Source: Pseudomonas putida NBRC 14164 (GTDB taxonomy: Bacteria; Pseudomonadota; Gammaproteobacteria; Pseudomonadales; Pseudomonadaceae). Taken from it: a stretch of DNA of 64,000 bases. Under the pieces are notes generated by a model, which had not been told where the DNA came from, ran no database searches, and saw only the letters and a program-made list of their open reading frames with translations. This document shows, in pieces, positions 39,123 to 52,675 of this stretch. How positions within the stretch are numbered: the first letter of the stretch is position 1; every line of letters starts with the position of its first letter. The stretch spans positions 924,501 to 988,500 of the forward strand of contig NC_021505.1 in the NCBI RefSeq assembly GCF_000412675.1, given 5' to 3'. A program made the translations under genes and the position numbers.

Positions 39123-40939
39123 CAGCGTGCGGTGTCAGGCAGGCGCTTGACCTGGCCGCCGGCGAACTCGGCCCATGGCAGCTGGCGCTCGATACGCTGG
39201 TTGGCGTTGATGCTCAGGCTGCCCGAAAGGCCCTGGACGCGGTTGTCCGGCAGCGCTTTCAGTTGCCCCAGGCGCGGCGCCAGGCTGTAGGCATCGACGC
39301 CCATGGCGTACAGGCGGCCAAGGCTGCCAGCGGCCTGCGGCCATTGCTGTACCACCTGCTGGCGGAGGCTGTTGCTGGTGTCGAGCAGCCACGGCGTTTC
39401 GCAGAAGCGGATGCCGTTCATGTCGTTGTACTGGTTGACGTCACCGCTGGCGCTGTACAGGTTCGAGGTGGCATATACCGGTACGTCACCGGCGTACTGG
39501 AAGTTCAGGGTCGGCTTGATCTGCTGGGCCTGTTGCGGGGTCGAGGCCAGGAAGATGAAATCGATATCCTGGCGGCGCGACGGTTGTGCGGCGATGCTGC
39601 CGCCTACCGTGCTTTGCAGGCTCTTGGCGCGGCCTTCGCTCTGGCGCAGCTGGAACAGGTCGGCGATCTGCTGGGCCAGGGCAACCGGCTGGGCGATGCG
39701 CTCGGCGGCGAGCAGGGTGCCGCCATTGCCTTCCCAGTCCTGGCGGAAGGCGGCCAGCACGCGGTCACCCCATTCGCCACTCGGCACCAGGGCCACGGCG
39801 CGGACCATGCCGTCGGCGCGGGCGCGGCGGGCTACTTCGCGCGCTTCGTCTTCGGCAGCCAGGCCGAACTGGAACAGTTGCGGCGGGGCCTTTTGACCGG
39901 CGTCGGCGTAGTTCAGGGCCAGGGTGGTGATCGGCAGTTGTGGTTTGGCGGCCAGTTGTTTGACCAGTGGCTTCTCAAGCGGGCCGATGACCAGTTGCAC
40001 GCCGGCGGCCTGGGCCTGGTTGTAGAAATCGTCGAGCGAGCCGATGCGCGAGCTGTCGAACACCTGCACCGCAGGCGCTGGCTGACCGGCTTGCTGGGCC
40101 TGGAAGTGGGCGGCCATGAAGCCGTCACGCAGGGCGCGGGCAACACCGGCCAGTGGGCCTTCCTGGGGCAGCAGCAGGGCAATCTTGGTCAGTGGCTGGC
40201 TGGCCAGTTCCTTGAGCTTGGTCAGTGCCTGCGGCAGTTGCTGGGCAGCAGGGTGGCCCGGGTGCTGTTTGACCCAGGTGTCGATGGCCGCTTGTTGCTG
40301 TTCCAGGGTGCCGGCGCTTTTCACGGCGAAGGCCAGGCTGGTCCAGCCGGCCAGGGTCTGGTCGTTGGCGGGCTGCTGCAGTTGCTCTGCCGGCAACGAG
40401 GCGACCAGGGCCCAGATAGCGTCATTGTTGGCGCTGGCAGCCTGGCCGCTGAGCAGCGGGGCCAGCAGCATGCGCTGTTGCGCTGCAGCCAGGGCCTGGC
40501 CGTCGGCTTCCAGGGCGGCGGCGTGCACGTTGTAGGTGCGCGCTTGCTGCTCTGCCGGCAGCTCGGCTACTCGTTGCAGGCTGGGGTGAGCCAGGGCGGT
40601 GAGGGCCGCCTTGGGCTGGTTGCGGCTCATGGCCAGCTCGGCCGCGAGGGTGCTGGCGAACACTTGCTGGGCCGGCTTGAGCGTGTCCAGCGGGACTTGC
40701 TCAAGAATGCGTGCGGCGCGTGGGAAGTCCTTCTGCTTGTAGGCCAGGTCGGCCGCGCTCAGGCGCAGCAGTGCGGCGTCTTCCGCAGACTTGCTGGAAG
40801 CGGCCTTTTCGAGCAGTTGCTCGATGCTGGCGTCCGGGGTGCGCGGCAGTTCGCCCAGGCTGGATGAGGGCGAGCTGGCGCAAGCTGCCAGCAGGGCAGC
40901 GAGGCAGAGGGCTGTGAGCAGCCGCAGGCAAGCGATCAT
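39122..40939 (-). CDS. lpoA: Outer-membrane lipoprotein activator of PBP1A, LpoA
   Basis: The 605-residue lipoprotein (lipobox LAAC, about Cys20) has a TPR-like N-domain (about 30-260) and a periplasmic-binding-protein-like C-domain (about 280-590, starting TKIALLLPQEGPLAGVARALRDGFMAA). LpoA reaches across the periplasm to activate the peptidoglycan synthase PBP1A. It heads a minus-strand unit lpoA-yraN-(86 bp)-diaA-dolP and is divergent from rsmI. Confidence 0.93.
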   Translation of the reverse strand: MIACLRLLTALCLAALLAACASSPSSSLGELPRTPDASIEQLLEKAASSKSAEDAALLRLSAADLAYKQKDFPRAARILEQVPLDTLKPAQQVFASTLAAELAMSRNQPKAALTALAHPSLQRVAELPAEQQARTYNVHAAALEADGQALAAAQQRMLLAPLLSGQAASANNDAIWALVASLPAEQLQQPANDQTLAGWTSLAFAVKSAGTLEQQQAAIDTWVKQHPGHPAAQQLPQALTKLKELASQPLTKIALLLPQEGPLAGVARALRDGFMAAHFQAQQAGQPAPAVQVFDSSRIGSLDDFYNQAQAAGVQLVIGPLEKPLVKQLAAKPQLPITTLALNYADAGQKAPPQLFQFGLAAEDEAREVARRARADGMVRAVALVPSGEWGDRVLAAFRQDWEGNGGTLLAAERIAQPVALAQQIADLFQLRQSEGRAKSLQSTVGGSIAAQPSRRQDIDFIFLASTPQQAQQIKPTLNFQYAGDVPVYATSNLYSASGDVNQYNDMNGIRFCETPWLLDTSNSLRQQVVQQWPQAAGSLGRLYAMGVDAYSLAPRLGQLKALPDNRVQGLSGSLSINANQRIERQLPWAEFAGGQVKRLPDTAR

Positions 40940-41125
40940 GTAAAGGTCCTGTTACTCGATCAAGTTGGCCGGCAATTGTACCCAAGCACTGGCCGGGGCG
41001 CGATGTTGCTGTGCTGATCCTTCACTATAGGTGGCTTGCAGCTGATCGCCGGCGAAGTTCTTTGCGCCCTGTTGCAGGCGCTCGGGCTACAATGGCGCCT
41101 TTGATCCGAATGACAGGTGTGCGCA

Positions 41126-42001
41126 GTGACTGATGTGGCAGGGGCTTCGAAATCCACGGTGGGGACGCTGTATGTGGTGGCAACCCCCATCGGCAACCTC
41201 GACGACATGAGCGCCCGGGCGCTGAAGGTGCTGGCAGATGTGGCGCTGATCGCTGCCGAAGATACCCGCCATTCGATCCGCCTGCTGCAACACTTCGGCA
41301 TCGACACACCGCTGGCGGCCTGTCATGAGCACAACGAGCGTGACGAGGGCGGGCGTTTTCTCACCAAGCTGCTGGCTGGCGAGAACGTGGCGCTGGTTTC
41401 CGATGCCGGCACGCCGCTGATTTCCGACCCGGGCTACCACCTGGTGCGCCAGGCGCGGGCTGCGGGGGTGAGCGTGGTGCCGGTGCCGGGCGCCTGCGCC
41501 TTGATCGCTGCACTGTCGGCGGCCGGCTTGCCGTCGGACCGCTTCATCTTCGAAGGCTTCCTGCCGGCCAAGCAGGCAGGGCGCCGCGCGCGCCTCGAGC
41601 AGGTGAAGGAAGAGCCGCGTACGCTGATCTTCTATGAAGCCCCGCACCGCATCCTCGAATGCCTTGAAGACATGGAGCTGGTATTCGGTGGCGAACGCCC
41701 GGCACTGCTGGCACGTGAGCTGACCAAGACCTTCGAGACCCTCAAGGGCCTGCCGCTGGCCGAACTGCGCGCGTTCGTTGCCGGCGACAGCAACCAGCAG
41801 CGCGGTGAATGCGTAGTACTGGTGGGCGGCTGGAGCGCGCCGGAAGGCGAGCAGGCCATCAGTGCCGAGGCCCAGCGAGTGCTCGACCTGCTATTGGCCG
41901 AGTTGCCACTGAAGCGGGCGGCGGCGCTGGCGGCGGAAATTACCGGGGTGCGCAAGAACCTTTTGTATCAACTTGCACTGGAAAAGCAGAAAGCCGAGTA
42001 G
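41126..42001 (+). CDS. rsmI: 16S rRNA 2'-O-ribose C1402 methyltransferase RsmI
   Basis: The 291-residue tetrapyrrole-methylase-fold enzyme uses SAM to modify C1402 with RsmH, whose gene lies 1.2 kb downstream. Signatures are [32 protein letters not shown] and [18 protein letters not shown] start at GTG 41126, which has AGGTG 6 nt upstream; a GTG three codons earlier is possible. rnpB follows 65 bp after the stop. Confidence 0.94.
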   Translation: MTDVAGASKSTVGTLYVVATPIGNLDDMSARALKVLADVALIAAEDTRHSIRLLQHFGIDTPLAACHEHNERDEGGRFLTKLLAGENVALVSDAGTPLISDPGYHLVRQARAAGVSVVPVPGACALIAALSAAGLPSDRFIFEGFLPAKQAGRRARLEQVKEEPRTLIFYEAPHRILECLEDMELVFGGERPALLARELTKTFETLKGLPLAELRAFVAGDSNQQRGECVVLVGGWSAPEGEQAISAEAQRVLDLLLAELPLKRAAALAAEITGVRKNLLYQLALEKQKAE

Positions 42002-42030
42002 TGGCAGTTTGATATAAATGCCGGTATCGC

Positions 42031-42059
42031 TTGTTCTTGTGCGCGCGTGCCGGTAACCT
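42031..42059 (+). promoter_or_regulatory. Promoter of the RNase P RNA gene
   Basis: TTGTTC (42031-42036), 17 nt, TAACCT (42054-42059). The expected start, about 7 nt later, coincides with the first paired base of the folded RNA (42067). Confidence 0.6.
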
Positions 42060-42066
42060 TGGCGGC

Positions 42067-42446
42067 GGAGAGTCGATCGGACAGTCGCTGCCTGTTTTCG
42101 TTCCGCAACTTTTTGTTGTGTGAGCAGCAGGGGGAGGAAAGTCCGGGCTCCATAGGGCAGAGTGCCAGGTAACGCCTGGGAGGCGCGAGCCTACGGAAAG
42201 TGCCACAGAAAATAACCGCCTAAGCACTTCGGTGCCGGTAAGGGTGAAAAGGTGCGGTAAGAGCGCACCGCACGGCTGGCAACAGTTCGTGGCTAGGTAA
42301 ACCCCACTCGGAGCAAGACCAAATAGGGTTCCATCAGGCGTGGCCCGCGTCGGAACCGGGTAGGTTGCTAGAGGCGTCCAGTGATGGCCGTCGTAGAGGA
42401 ATGACTGTCCTCGACAAAACCCGGCTTACAGATCGACTCTCCACCT
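42067..42446 (+). ncRNA. rnpB: RNase P RNA (M1 RNA), bacterial class A
   Basis: The catalytic RNA of RNase P matures tRNA 5' ends. Its ends pair: GGAGAGTCGATC (42067-42078) with GATCGACTCTCC (42431-42442). Universally conserved blocks are present: GAGGAAAGTCCGGGCTCC (from 42134), ACAGAAA near 42205, GGTAAGGGTGAAAAGGTGCG, and AGAGGAATGACTGTCC near 42396. The RNA lies between rsmI and the mra promoter, its usual place in pseudomonads. Confidence 0.96.
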
Positions 42447-42648
42447 TTTCCTCCCCTGCTTGATTCGATAGCAGATCCTCTCTGGTAATACCGAAAAAAT
42501 CTTACTCTTCATAAATCACTTTAACTTCGAACTCCATTTGCTTGCGTGGGTTTGATTTTTCTCGTGTTTTCTTCTCCTTGGTAATCGTTCCACATTCCCT
42601 TATCACGCTAAATCTCGGTCCTGTAAGGCTTTTCCTTATGAACGTGCC
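42447..42648. other. AT-rich spacer between rnpB and the mra promoter
   Basis: About 200 bp with clearly lower GC than the rest of the window. The plus strand is pyrimidine-rich just after rnpB, which could help end rnpB transcription. I find no gene with a start, ribosome site and normal codon use. A minus-strand frame stays open for about 70 codons but lacks a usable start. Confidence 0.5.
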
Positions 42649-42678
42649 TTGACGGTGCTGCGGGCGGATTCCTATAGT
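42649..42678 (+). promoter_or_regulatory. Sigma-70 promoter of the dcw cluster (Pmra)
   Basis: TTGACG (42649-42654) and TATAGT (42673-42678) are 18 nt apart; both hexamers are near consensus. The start would be near 42685, giving a roughly 70-nt leader to mraZ. Confidence 0.82.
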
Positions 42679-42684
42679 GTGCGC

Positions 42685-42712
42685 AAGTGGCAGAAAGTGG
42701 GATGAAGTGGGT
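42685..42712 (+). promoter_or_regulatory. MraZ operator: three direct repeats
   Basis: AAGTGG occurs at 42685, 42695 and 42705, exactly 10 bp apart, with the latter two extending to AAGTGGG. MraZ is known to repress its own operon by binding TGGG-type repeats spaced by one helical turn. The array covers the predicted transcription start and the first 25 nt. Confidence 0.85.
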
Positions 42713-42753
42713 TTTCTGGCACAAAAAAGCTAACATTGTGGGGAATCGCAGCC

Positions 42754-43209
42754 GTGTTTCGCGGAGCCAACGCCGTCAGCCTCGATGCCAAGGGACGTCT
42801 CGCCATGCCGAGCCGGTACCGTGACGAGCTCGATTCGCGTTGCAATGGCCAGCTGATCGTAACCATTGACGCCGTTGACCCCTGCTTGTGCGTATACCCC
42901 CTCGATGAGTGGGAACAGATAGAAGCCAAGTTGCGAGCCTTGCCATCGTTGCGTGAGGAAAACCGCCGTCTGCAGCGTTTGCTGATCGGAAATGCGGTTG
43001 ACCTGGAGCTCGATGGCAGTGGGCGTTTCCTGGTGCCGCCCCGCCTGCGTGAGTACGCCAAGCTCGACAAGAAGGCGATGCTGGTGGGGCAACTGAACAA
43101 ATTCCAGCTGTGGGATGAAGATGCCTGGAACACGGTTTCGGCAGCCGACCTTGCAGCTATTCAACAACCGGGCGCCATGCCCGACGAATTGCGTGACCTG
43201 ATCCTGTGA
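42754..43209 (+). CDS. mraZ: Transcriptional regulator MraZ
   Basis: The 151-residue protein has two AbrB-like halves, each with the D-x-K-G-R-type motif: [21 protein letters not shown] and [19 protein letters not shown]. It forms a ring that binds the repeats in its own promoter. The start is a GTG at 42754 giving the usual (M)[11 protein letters not shown]-terminus, with GGGGA upstream. Its stop overlaps the rsmH GTG. Confidence 0.94.
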   Translation: MFRGANAVSLDAKGRLAMPSRYRDELDSRCNGQLIVTIDAVDPCLCVYPLDEWEQIEAKLRALPSLREENRRLQRLLIGNAVDLELDGSGRFLVPPRLREYAKLDKKAMLVGQLNKFQLWDEDAWNTVSAADLAAIQQPGAMPDELRDLIL

Positions 43210-44149
43210 CCATAGATAGCGGCTTCAACCACATTACCGTCCTGCTCGACGAAGCTGTCGAGGCATTGGCCCTGCGCGCCGACGGTTGCTATCTGGACGG
43301 CACCTTCGGCCGTGGCGGACACAGCCGGCTGATTCTCAGCAAGCTGGGGCCGCAAGGGCGGCTGCTGGGCTTCGACAAAGATCCACAGGCGATTGCCACG
43401 GGGCAAGCGCTGGCGGCCGAAGACGGCCGCTTTGTCATTGTGCAGCGCAGCTTTGCCGAGCTGGGCGCGGAAGTGGCCGAGCGCGGCCTGCACGGCAAGG
43501 TCAGCGGTGTACTGCTGGACCTGGGCGTGTCCTCCCCGCAACTGGATGACCCCGAGCGTGGCTTCAGCTTCCTCAATGATGGCCCGCTGGACATGCGCAT
43601 GAACCCGGACCAGGGCATCAGTGCCGCCGAGTTCATCGCCACGGCGCCTGTCGAAGAAATTGCCCGCGTCTTCAAGGAGTACGGTGAAGAGCGCTTCTCC
43701 GGCCGCATGGCGCGTGCCGTGGTCGAGCGCCGCGAAAAGGAGCCGTTCACCCGCACTGCCGACCTGGCTGAAGTGCTGAAGGTTGCCAACCCTGCCTGGG
43801 AAAAAGGCAAGAACCCGGCTACCCGTGCCTTCCAGGGGCTGCGGATCCATGTCAACAACGAACTGGGTGACCTGGAGGCTGGCCTTGAGGCCGCACTCGA
43901 TGCGCTCGAGGTCGGTGGTCGCCTGGCAGTGATCAGTTTCCACTCTCTCGAGGACCGTATCGTCAAGCTGTTCATGCGCAAGCTGGTCAAGGGCGAGGCC
44001 GACAACCTGCCCCGTAACCTGCCGGTACAGCACAAGGTCTTCGAGCCGAAAATCAAGCTCATCGGCAAGGCCCAGTTCGCCTCCGAAGCCGAGCTCAAGG
44101 CCAACCCGCGGTCGCGTAGCGCCGTGATGCGTGTGGCGGAGAAGCTGCG

Positions 44150-44153
<4 letters not shown>
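43206..44153 (+). CDS. rsmH: 16S rRNA m4C1402 methyltransferase RsmH
   Basis: RsmH (MraW; 315 residues) N4-methylates C1402 of 16S rRNA, complementing RsmI. Features are [32 protein letters not shown] (SAM motif), [20 protein letters not shown], and HSLEDRIVK. It starts with GTG overlapping the mraZ stop and overlaps ftsL by 4 bp. Confidence 0.96.
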
Positions 44154-47661
<3,508 letters not shown>

Positions 47662-47669
<8 letters not shown>

Positions 47670-49029
47670 GCCGATGACACTCAGCCAGCTGACCACAGCA
47701 CTGAGTGGTCAACAAGTCGGTGCCGACGCCACCTTCACCGGCGTCAGCATCGACAGCCGCAGCGTCAGCACCGGGCAACTGTTCGTCGCCTTGGCCGGCC
47801 CGCGTTTCGATGGCCATGACTACCTGGCTGACGTTAAAGCCAAGGGCGCGGTTGCTGCGCTGGTCGAGCGTGAAGTGGCCGGTGTCGACCTGCCGCAACT
47901 GCTGGTCAAGGATTGCCGGGCAGCACTGGGTCAGCTCGGTGCCCTGAACCGCGCTGCTTTCGACAAGCCCGTAGTGGCCATTACCGGTTCCAGTGGCAAG
48001 ACCACGGTGAAGGAAATGCTTGCCAGCATCTTGCGCACCCGTGGCTTGGTGCACGCCACCCGTGGCAACCTGAACAACGACCTCGGCGCGCCGTTGACCT
48101 TGCTGGAGATCGCCCCGGAGCACAGCGCCGCCGTGATCGAGCTGGGCGCTTCGCGCATTGGCGAAATCCGCTACACCGTCGGCCTGACCCAACCTCAGGT
48201 GGTCATCATCAATAACGCCGGTACTGCCCACGTTGGCGAATTCGGTGGCCCGGAGAAAATCGTTGAAGCCAAGGGCGAGATTCTCGAAGGCCTGGGCGAG
48301 GGCGGTATCGCCATCCTCAACCTGGCCGACAAGGCCTTCGATACCTGGCACAAGCGTGCCGGCAGTCACCGCATCTTTACGTTTGCTCTGGATAACCCGC
48401 AGGCGGATTTCCACGCCAGCGCCATCGGTCGCGACGCCCGGGGCTGCCCGTCGTTCACCCTGCACGGGCCTGATGGCAGCGTGCCGGTGCAGTTGAACCT
48501 GCTGGGTACCCACAACGTCAGCAACGCCCTGGCCGCCGCCTCCGCCGCCCATGCCGTTGGTCTGAGCCTGAGCGGCATTGCTGCCGGCCTTGCTGCAGTG
48601 CAGCCGGTCAAGGGCCGCACCGTGGCGCAGGTCGCGCCAAATGGCGTGCGGGTGATCGACGATAGTTACAACGCAAATCCCACCTCCATGTGCGCGGCCA
48701 TTGATATACTCGCCGGCTTTTCCGGACGCACCGTCCTGGTGCTTGGGGATATCGGCGAATTGGGGCAATGGGCGGAAGAAGGCCACCGTCAGGTGGGTGA
48801 CTACGCGCGTGGCAAGGTCGACGCCCTGTACGCAGTGGGTTCCAACATGACACATGCGGTCAAGGCGTTCGGCGCCAATGGCCGTCATTTCGCTACTCAA
48901 GCTGAGCTGATCGACGCGGTTAGCGCCGAAAAAGCCAGCGATACCACTATCTTGATCAAGGGCTCGCGCAGCGCTGCGATGGAAAACGTCGTGGTGGCAT
49001 TGTGCGGTGCCAGCGGGGAGAAACATTAA
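47662..49029 (+). CDS. murF: UDP-MurNAc-tripeptide:D-Ala-D-Ala ligase MurF
   Basis: MurF (455 residues) adds D-Ala-D-Ala to complete the pentapeptide. The P-loop reads [13 protein letters not shown], and [15 protein letters not shown] and [11 protein letters not shown] are MurF blocks. I start at the ATG at 47662, which follows GGAGG inside the end of murE. mraY begins on the last base of its stop codon. Confidence 0.95.
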
Positions 49030-50111
49030 TGCTGCTGCTGTTGGCCGAGTATCTGCAACAGTTCCACAAAGGCTTCGCGGTCTTCCAGTACCTGTCCCTG
49101 CGCGGGATTCTTGGTGTACTGACCGCGTTGTCCCTGGCGCTGTGGCTGGGGCCGTGGATGATCCGTACCCTGCAAATTCGCCAGATCGGCCAGGCCGTGC
49201 GTAACGACGGCCCGCAATCGCACCTGTCCAAGTCCGGCACCCCGACCATGGGTGGTGCACTGATCCTGTCGGCCATCGCCATCAGCACACTGTTGTGGGC
49301 TGATCTGTCCAACCGCTATGTGTGGGTAGTGCTGATCGTTACCCTGGCATTCGGCGCGATCGGCTGGGTTGACGACTACCGCAAGGTGATCGAAAAGAAC
49401 TCCCGTGGGCTGCCAAGCCGCTGGAAGTACTTCTGGCAGTCGGTGTTTGGCCTGGCTGCGGCCGTGTTCCTGTACAAGACCGCGCCGACCAGCGTCGAGA
49501 CCACGCTGATCCTGCCGTTCATCAAGGATGTCACCATCCCGCTGGGCGTCGGCTTCGTCGTATTGACCTACTTCGTCATTGTCGGCTCCAGCAACGCAGT
49601 CAATCTTACCGATGGCCTCGACGGCCTGGCAATCATGCCGACGGTGATGGTCGGCGGCGCCCTGGGCATCTTCTGCTACCTGTCGGGTAACGTGAAGTTC
49701 GCCGAATACCTGCTGATCCCTTACGTACCGGGCTCGGGCGAGCTGATCGTGTTCTGCGGCGCGCTGATCGGTGCCGGCCTGGGCTTCCTGTGGTTCAACA
49801 CCTACCCGGCACAAGTCTTCATGGGGGACGTCGGCGCGCTGGCACTGGGCGCCGCGCTGGGCACCATCGCCGTGATCGTCCGCCAGGAAATCGTGCTGTT
49901 CATCATGGGCGGCATCTTCGTGGTGGAAACCTTGTCGGTGGTGATCCAGGTCGCCTCCTTCAAGCTGACCGGCAAGCGCGTGTTCCGCATGGCGCCGATC
50001 CACCACCACTTTGAACTCAAGGGCTGGCCAGAGCCTCGGGTGATCGTCCGCTTCTGGATCATCACCGTGATTCTGGTGCTGATTGGCCTTGCAACCCTGA
50101 AACTGAGGTAG
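49029..50111 (+). CDS. mraY: Phospho-MurNAc-pentapeptide translocase MraY
   Basis: The 360-residue polytopic protein makes lipid I by moving phospho-MurNAc-pentapeptide to undecaprenyl phosphate. About ten helices are predicted. Catalytic aspartate motifs are [18 protein letters not shown] and GDVGALALG, with the HHHFE (HHHxE) loop near the C-terminus. The start is the ATG of a TAATG overlap with murF. Confidence 0.96.
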   Translation: MLLLLAEYLQQFHKGFAVFQYLSLRGILGVLTALSLALWLGPWMIRTLQIRQIGQAVRNDGPQSHLSKSGTPTMGGALILSAIAISTLLWADLSNRYVWVVLIVTLAFGAIGWVDDYRKVIEKNSRGLPSRWKYFWQSVFGLAAAVFLYKTAPTSVETTLILPFIKDVTIPLGVGFVVLTYFVIVGSSNAVNLTDGLDGLAIMPTVMVGGALGIFCYLSGNVKFAEYLLIPYVPGSGELIVFCGALIGAGLGFLWFNTYPAQVFMGDVGALALGAALGTIAVIVRQEIVLFIMGGIFVVETLSVVIQVASFKLTGKRVFRMAPIHHHFELKGWPEPRVIVRFWIITVILVLIGLATLKLR

Positions 50112-51464
50112 ATGAGCGTGTCTTTGATCGCTTCCGACCAATTCCGCATCGTTGTCGGCCTCGGCAAGAGCGGCATGTCCCTGGTTCGCTTCCTGGCGAA
50201 CCGGGGCATTGCCTTTGCGGTCGCCGACACCCGCGAGCAACCGCCGGAACTGGACACCCTGCGCCGTGATTACCCGCAGGTGGAAGTGCGCTGTGGCGAG
50301 CTGGACGTGGACTTCCTGTGCCGCGCCAACGAGCTGTACGTGAGCCCTGGCCTGGCCCTGGCAACCCCGGCCCTGCAGCAGGCAGCCGCGCGTGGCGTGA
50401 AGCTGTCCGGTGACATCGAGCTGTTCGCCCGGCACGCCAAGGCGCCGATCGTTGCCATCAGTGGCTCCAACGCCAAGAGCACCGTCACCACTCTGGTCGG
50501 CGAAATGGCCGCCAAGGCCGGCAAGCGCGTGGCGGTGGGCGGCAACCTCGGTACCCCGGCGCTGGACTTGCTGGCTGATGACGTCGAGCTGTACGTGCTG
50601 GAGCTGTCCAGTTTCCAACTGGAAACCACCGACCAGCTCAACGCAGAAGTGGCCACTGTGCTGAACATCAGCGAAGACCATATGGACCGCTACAGCGGCC
50701 TGCCGGCCTACCACCTGGCCAAGCACCGGATTTTCCGCGGTGCCCGCCAGGTGGTTGTCAACCGCCAGGACGCCCTGAGCCGGCCACTGCCGGTGGAAGG
50801 CCGCCCGTGCTGGACCTTCGGCCTCAACCAACCCGACTTCAAGGCCTTTGGCCTGCGTGAAGTGGACGGTGAAAAGTACCTGGCGTTCGAGTTTCAGGCG
50901 CTGATGCCGGCGCGCGAGCTGAAGGTGCGTGGTGCCCACAACCAGTCCAATGCCCTGGCGGCACTGGCCCTGGGGCATGCCGCTGGCCTGCCGTTCGAGC
51001 CCATGCTCGAAGCCCTGCGTGAGTTCGGTGGCCTGGCCCACCGGTGCCAGTGGGTGCGCGAGCGTAATGGCGTGAACTGGTACGACGACTCCAAGGCCAC
51101 CAACGTCGGTGCTGCCCTGGCCGCCATCGAAGGCCTGGGTGCCGATATCGAAGGCAAGTTGGTGCTGATCGCCGGTGGCGACGGCAAAGGTGCTGAATTC
51201 ACTGCGTTGCGCGAGCCCGTCAAGCGCTTCTGCCGCGCCGTGGTATTGCTTGGCCGTGATGCCGAGCGCCTGGCCGAAGCGTTGGGTGATGACGTACCGC
51301 TGGTACGGGTCAAGACCCTCGAGGACGCGGTGCAGCAGGGTGCCGAACTGGCCCAGGCCGGCGATGCGGTGCTGCTGTCGCCGGCGTGCGCCAGCCTCGA
51401 CATGTTCAAGAACTTTGAAGAGCGCGGGCGACTGTTTGCCCAGGCAGCGGGAGGTCTTGCATGA
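50112..51464 (+). CDS. murD: UDP-MurNAc-L-Ala:D-Glu ligase MurD
   Basis: MurD (450 residues) adds D-glutamate. The N-domain has VVGLGKSGMSLVRFL, and the central ATP site reads SGSNAKSTVTTLVGEM, with Ala in place of the more common Gly before the P-loop Lys. NWYDDSKATNVGAA and LSPACASLDMFKNFEERG are typical C-terminal blocks. It starts immediately after the mraY stop and overlaps ftsW by 4 bp. Confidence 0.96.
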   Translation: MSVSLIASDQFRIVVGLGKSGMSLVRFLANRGIAFAVADTREQPPELDTLRRDYPQVEVRCGELDVDFLCRANELYVSPGLALATPALQQAAARGVKLSGDIELFARHAKAPIVAISGSNAKSTVTTLVGEMAAKAGKRVAVGGNLGTPALDLLADDVELYVLELSSFQLETTDQLNAEVATVLNISEDHMDRYSGLPAYHLAKHRIFRGARQVVVNRQDALSRPLPVEGRPCWTFGLNQPDFKAFGLREVDGEKYLAFEFQALMPARELKVRGAHNQSNALAALALGHAAGLPFEPMLEALREFGGLAHRCQWVRERNGVNWYDDSKATNVGAALAAIEGLGADIEGKLVLIAGGDGKGAEFTALREPVKRFCRAVVLLGRDAERLAEALGDDVPLVRVKTLEDAVQQGAELAQAGDAVLLSPACASLDMFKNFEERGRLFAQAAGGLA

Positions 51465-52675
51465 TCTTCGGCATCTTCAAGCCCTACCCGTCGCCGCTGA
51501 TCAGCGGTCGTGGCATCGACCTGGACTTCCCGATGCTCGCCGGCTGCCTGGCCTTGCTTGGCCTGGGCCTGGTGATGATCACCTCGGCGTCCTCGGAAGT
51601 GGCCGCGGTGCAGTCGGGCAACCCGCTTTACCACATGTTCCGCCACCTGGTTTACGTGTTCCTTGGCCTGGTTGCCTGCGGCGCGACCATGCTGGTGCCG
51701 ATCGCCACCTGGCAGCGCATGGGCTTCATGATGCTGCTGGGCGCCTTCGGCCTGTTGGTACTGGTGCTGGTGCCGGGTATCGGCCGCGAAGTGAACGGCT
51801 CCATGCGCTGGATCGGCTTCAGCTTCTTCAACGTCCAGCCTTCGGAAATCGCCAAGGTGTTCGTGGTCGTCTACCTGGCGGGTTACCTGGTGCGCCGGCA
51901 GACCGAAGTGCGCGAAACCTGGATGGGCTTCTTCAAGCCGTTCATCGTGCTGCTGCCGATGGCCGCCCTGCTGCTGATGGAGCCGGACTTCGGTGCCACC
52001 GTGGTGATGATGGGCGCGGCGGCGGCCATGCTGTTCCTCGGCGGGGTGGGGCTGTTCCGCTTCAGCCTCATGGTGGTGTTGGCGGTGCTGGCGGTGTTTG
52101 TGCTGGTACAGGCGCAGCCCTACCGGATGGCGCGGCTTATCACCTTCACCGACCCGTGGTCCGACCAGTTTGGCTCGGGTTACCAGCTGACCCAGGCACT
52201 GATCGCCTTCGGCCGTGGCGAGTGGCTGGGTGTTGGCCTGGGCAACAGCGTGCAGAAGCAGTTCTACCTGCCCGAAGCGCACACCGACTTCGTGTTCTCG
52301 GTACTGGCCGAAGAGCTGGGCGTGGTCGGTTCGCTGCTGACCATTGCACTGTTCGTGTTCGTGACCGTGCGTGCCCTGTACATCGGCCTGTGGGCCGAGA
52401 AGGCCAAGCAGTTCTTTGCCGCCTATGTGGCCTTCGGCCTGGCGTTCCTGTGGATCGGCCAGTTCCTGATCAACATCGGGGTAAACGTCGGCCTGCTGCC
52501 AACCAAGGGCCTGACGCTGCCGTTCCTCAGTTACGGGGGCAGTTCGCTGGTGATCTGTTGCGCCTGCGTAGGCCTGTTGCTGCGTATCGAGTGGGAGAGC
52601 CGTACGCACCTGGGCAGCGAGGAACACGAGTTCAGCGAAAGCGATTTTGCCGAGGAGACCAGTCATGGCCGCTGA
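51461..52675 (+). CDS. ftsW: Septal peptidoglycan glycosyltransferase FtsW
   Basis: The 404-residue SEDS protein has about ten membrane helices and polymerises lipid II with FtsI. SEDS hallmarks are FFNVQPSEIAKVF, ALLLMEPDFGATVVM, GLGNSVQKQFYLPEAHTDFVFSVLAEELG and GLTLPFLSYGGSS. The last 11 bp overlap murG. Confidence 0.96.
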   Translation: MIFGIFKPYPSPLISGRGIDLDFPMLAGCLALLGLGLVMITSASSEVAAVQSGNPLYHMFRHLVYVFLGLVACGATMLVPIATWQRMGFMMLLGAFGLLVLVLVPGIGREVNGSMRWIGFSFFNVQPSEIAKVFVVVYLAGYLVRRQTEVRETWMGFFKPFIVLLPMAALLLMEPDFGATVVMMGAAAAMLFLGGVGLFRFSLMVVLAVLAVFVLVQAQPYRMARLITFTDPWSDQFGSGYQLTQALIAFGRGEWLGVGLGNSVQKQFYLPEAHTDFVFSVLAEELGVVGSLLTIALFVFVTVRALYIGLWAEKAKQFFAAYVAFGLAFLWIGQFLINIGVNVGLLPTKGLTLPFLSYGGSSLVICCACVGLLLRIEWESRTHLGSEEHEFSESDFAEETSHGR

